This document shows, one piece after another, positions 39,659 to 41,063 of a DNA stretch of 41,063 bases; the first letter of the stretch is position 1, and the number at the start of each line of letters is the position of its first letter. Position numbers and translations under genes: made by a program. Under the pieces are notes generated by a model. The model saw only the letters and a list, made by a program, of their open reading frames with translations. It had not been told where the DNA came from and made no database searches. The stretch comes from Prevotellaceae bacterium UBA4332 (lineage in GTDB: Bacteria > Bacteroidota > Bacteroidia > Bacteroidales > Bacteroidaceae), in the NCBI GenBank assembly GCA_002394365.1, contig DGTQ01000022.1:465-41527 (forward strand), given 5' to 3'.

Positions 39659-40318
39659 CTACCCCTCTATCCCATGCTCTCTGAGCAAATGTTGCAGGCG
39701 CTCTATTTCGGCGCGCAGGCGCGGTACCTCCTGGCGCAGGCGGGCTAACTCCTCCATCTCCATCTGGCGGTAACCAGTACGGACAGCGTGCATGCGCTCC
39801 TTTATGCCTCCCTGCTCTACAAACTCTTTTTCCAGAGTCTGGAGGTGGCTATTGAGCATGGCGTCGGTCATGTAGCACAGCGTGAGAGCTATGTTTGCCA
39901 TCTCCTCGCCGTTCCACTGAGCAAGGTAAGGCTGGTAGTCTTCCAGGCGGTTATGATTGCGGCAGAAGGTCTGCATCTGGCTGTAACGGGCATGAGCAGC
40001 CGTCCATATAGGCATGTTGCGAGAGATGAGAAAATCGCGATAGTCCTCACGCAGTTCCTGCAGGCTGCTGCGTGCCACGTTGAGCAGTTTTATGTGCATC
40101 TCCGTAGATGTCTCTCCGTCCTCCGTGCCTTCTATGATATTCTGTTTTCCCGAGCGGGCAGCCTGAATCATCTGGTCCACCGTGCGGTCTCCATGCTGTG
40201 GTAAGAAACGCTGACAGAAAGTGTAGGTCATCTGATAAAGCACCTCCGTCTTCTGATAGTAATAAGCGTCGCGCCACGGCTTCTGACGCTTCAAGACATG
40301 GTATTTCTTATCAAGCAT
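39659..40318 (-). CDS. Four-helix-bundle suffix domain protein
   Basis: This 219-residue protein has the S23-like four-helix bundle (about 10-125: DAYYYQKTEVLYQMTYTFCQRFLPQHGDRTVDQMIQAARSGKQNIIEGTEDG). A suffix region follows that ends in an amphipathic Arg/Glu-rich coiled coil (about 185-219: MEELARLRQEVPRLRAEIERLQHLL). Related proteins come from the 23S rRNA intervening-sequence family, but chromosomal stand-alone forms are widespread in Prevotella and have no known activity. It is a single gene, convergent with the lipoprotein, and its upstream region is a CCTATAGTG array. Confidence 0.92.
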   Translation of the reverse strand: MLDKKYHVLKRQKPWRDAYYYQKTEVLYQMTYTFCQRFLPQHGDRTVDQMIQAARSGKQNIIEGTEDGETSTEMHIKLLNVARSSLQELREDYRDFLISRNMPIWTAAHARYSQMQTFCRNHNRLEDYQPYLAQWNGEEMANIALTLCYMTDAMLNSHLQTLEKEFVEQGGIKERMHAVRTGYRQMEMEELARLRQEVPRLRAEIERLQHLLREHGIEG

Positions 40319-40364
40319 GGCTGTTGTATTTTTTTTGTTAAAGTTATTTGTCGTTCTTTTTGTT

Positions 40365-40440
40365 TTATAGTAGCTATAGTTCCTATAGTGTTTATAGTGC
40401 CTATAGTGCCTATAGTGTTTATAGTTCCTATAGCACCTAT
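40365..40440. repeat. 10-bp CCTATAGTGn array
   Basis: About seven units of CCTATAGTGT, CCTATAGTGC or CCTATAGTTC occupy the DNA upstream of the four-helix-bundle gene. The core TATAG resembles the iteron word TTATAGTAT, but the units here are contiguous. Confidence 0.88.
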
Positions 40441-40540
40441 TGTTACTATTCTACCTATTCCTCTGCAAAATTAAGAAGTTTTTTCTTTTTTCCAAAATTT
40501 TAGCCAGAAAACATTGGAGGAAGAGTTTTCTACCCTTTTA

Positions 40541-40572
40541 TTTGCGTATTTCGAAAACTTTTGCTAATTTTG
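40541..40572 (+). promoter_or_regulatory. Promoter of the tRNA pair
   Basis: TTTG at 40541-40544, a 20-bp spacer and TAATTTTG at 40565-40572 lie 28 bp before tRNA-Thr. Confidence 0.75.
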
Positions 40573-40600
40573 CAGGCGAATTAAAAAAAAAGTATAGAGT

Positions 40601-40673
<73 letters not shown>

Positions 40674-40683
40674 CTTAATCAAG

Positions 40684-40708
40684 GGAACCTCTGGCGGGTT
40701 CCTTTTTT
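40684..40708 (+). terminator. Intrinsic terminator between the two tRNA genes
   Basis: GGAACC (40684-40689) pairs with GGTTCC (40697-40702), followed by TTTTTT that ends one base before tRNA-Gly starts. Readthrough is needed for the second tRNA unless the Gly gene has an undetected promoter. Confidence 0.75.
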
Positions 40709-40781
40709 GCGGTAATAGCTCAGTTGGTAGAGCAGCGGCTTCCCAAGCCGCAGGTCACGAGTTCGAGCCTCGCTTACCGCT
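40709..40781 (+). tRNA. tRNA-Gly (anticodon CCC)
   Basis: Acceptor GCGGTAA with TTACCGC, D arm GCTC/GAGC, anticodon stem GCGGC/GCCGC around TTCCCAA, and T arm ACGAG/CTCGC around TTCGAGC with a terminal A-C mismatch. The anticodon CCC reads GGG. Confidence 0.95.
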
Positions 40782-40784
40782 CTC
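40763..40784 (+). repeat. Direct repeat at tRNA-Gly 3' end (copy 1), candidate att site
   Basis: The 22 bp from the T loop through the discriminator and three following bases recur exactly at 40855-40876, 92 bp downstream. A tRNA 3'-end duplication is the classic trace of site-specific integration. Confidence 0.7.
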
Positions 40785-40854
40785 GCGCAAAGGGACTTGA
40801 CCACACGCGACTACGTCACGAGCTATTCGGACGAGGTCCTCATCAGTTTCACAG

Positions 40855-40876
40855 TCGAGCCTCGCTTACCGCTCTC
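40855..40876 (+). repeat. Direct repeat of tRNA-Gly 3' end (copy 2), candidate att site
   Basis: This is the second copy of the 22-bp repeat. The 70 bp between the copies do not fold as a tRNA and carry no gene, so they could be the scar of an excised or degraded element. Confidence 0.7.
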
Positions 40877-40882
40877 CTCTCA

Positions 40883-40913
40883 CCCGCGACCTTTCGGTTG
40901 CGGGCTTTTTTTT
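40883..40913 (+). terminator. Intrinsic terminator after the tRNA-Gly region
   Basis: CCCGCGACC (40883-40891), loop TTTC, GGTTGCGGG (40896-40904) with one mismatch, then C and eight T. Confidence 0.8.
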
Positions 40914-40932
40914 GCTTTGCAAGCGCTTTTGT

Positions 40933-41063
40933 GGGGAGTGCCGCTCGCTTTTCTTGCTCTGGCAAGCCAACAAGTTGGAGCGGCTTGCTGGAGTGATTGT
41001 AGGGAGTGCTAGTGTAGTGTCAGGGGAGTGCCGCTCGCTTTTCTTGCTCTGGCAAGCCAACAA
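40933..41063. repeat. 90-bp-period REP-like repeat, cut by the window edge
   Basis: Bases 40933-40973 and 41023-41063 are identical over 41 bp. The copies include the 33-bp unit that also lies inside the permease at 7616-7648. GGGGAGTG words recall the 24114 array. The two hairpins CTTGC...GCAAG and CCAAC...GTTGG are seen in the first copy. Confidence 0.85.

Noticed and set aside
40785..40876. A second complete tRNA-Gly gene
   Set aside because: Only the last 22 bp match; the sequence before it cannot form acceptor, D or anticodon arms.
40866..41063. A 65-codon minus-strand frame at the right edge
   Set aside because: It is made of the 33-bp repeat read in one frame (LLACQSKKSER twice) and a terminator; repeated DNA, not a gene.

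Overview
The window comes from a Bacteroidota chromosome, most likely a Prevotella/Segatella-type member of the Bacteroidales. The evidence is promoters of the TTG-N19/20-TAnnTTTG type, almost no Shine-Dalgarno sequences, a TonB-dependent receptor, an S8 peptidase with a GQRV...IYKGKAYL C-terminus typical of secreted Prevotella proteins, and four-helix-bundle suffix and DUF4595-like proteins. No replicon boundary is visible. The left edge cuts an IS4-family transposase, and the right edge cuts a repeat array behind two tRNA genes. All family names are my reading of motifs; no search was run.

Layout: 1-5.7 kb holds the IS4 remnant, an SDR oxidoreductase, a Crp/Fnr-type regulator, a sugar O-acetyltransferase with a YjbR protein, and an HxlR regulator divergent from a cupin. 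5.7-12.9 kb is a complete tripartite ABC export operon (TolC, HlyD lipoprotein, double ATPase, two ABC-2 permeases) transcribed leftward and divergent from an AraC regulator. 13.2-18.6 kb is a leftward operon that I read as an unusual RiPP cluster. It has a 52-residue candidate precursor, a lasso-type transglutaminase-like B peptidase, an asparagine-synthetase-like cyclase (C), an R2K/CDC123-like ATP-grasp enzyme and a 63-residue membrane protein, preceded by a UDG-like orphan and a TerB-like protein. 19-20.9 kb carries a membrane Ser/Thr kinase with an overlapping partner gene. 20.9-30.3 kb has a lipoprotein, a subtilase, a CDF metal transporter, a lipoprotein, a CMD-cupin protein, a DUF362 protein and a TonB receptor. 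30.3-33.9 kb is a vitamin B6 operon, pdxS-pdxT plus an EamA permease, headed by a fusion of a degenerate ThiD-like kinase to an AraC DNA-binding domain.

34.2-38.35 kb looks like a plasmid- or IME-derived replication module: HU-like protein, Toprim primase-like protein, RecA-fold ATPase and a candidate initiator, with six iteron-like repeats and a perfect 19-bp palindrome. It is followed by a candidate structured ncRNA with its own promoter and terminator, an AT-rich lipoprotein, a four-helix-bundle protein and tRNA-Thr(CGT) and tRNA-Gly(CCC). The 3' end of the Gly gene is duplicated 92 bp downstream.

A theme across the window is intergenic short tandem repeats of 7, 8 or 10 bp, with different units at different junctions (GATTGAA, TTTATAC, GAGTTCAA, ACGACTAA, TCCTAGGnnn, ACTGGTA, CCTATAGTGn), plus palindromic REP-like elements. 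Some of this material lies inside coding sequence: a 33-bp REP-like unit is embedded in frame in an ABC permease and occurs again at the right edge.
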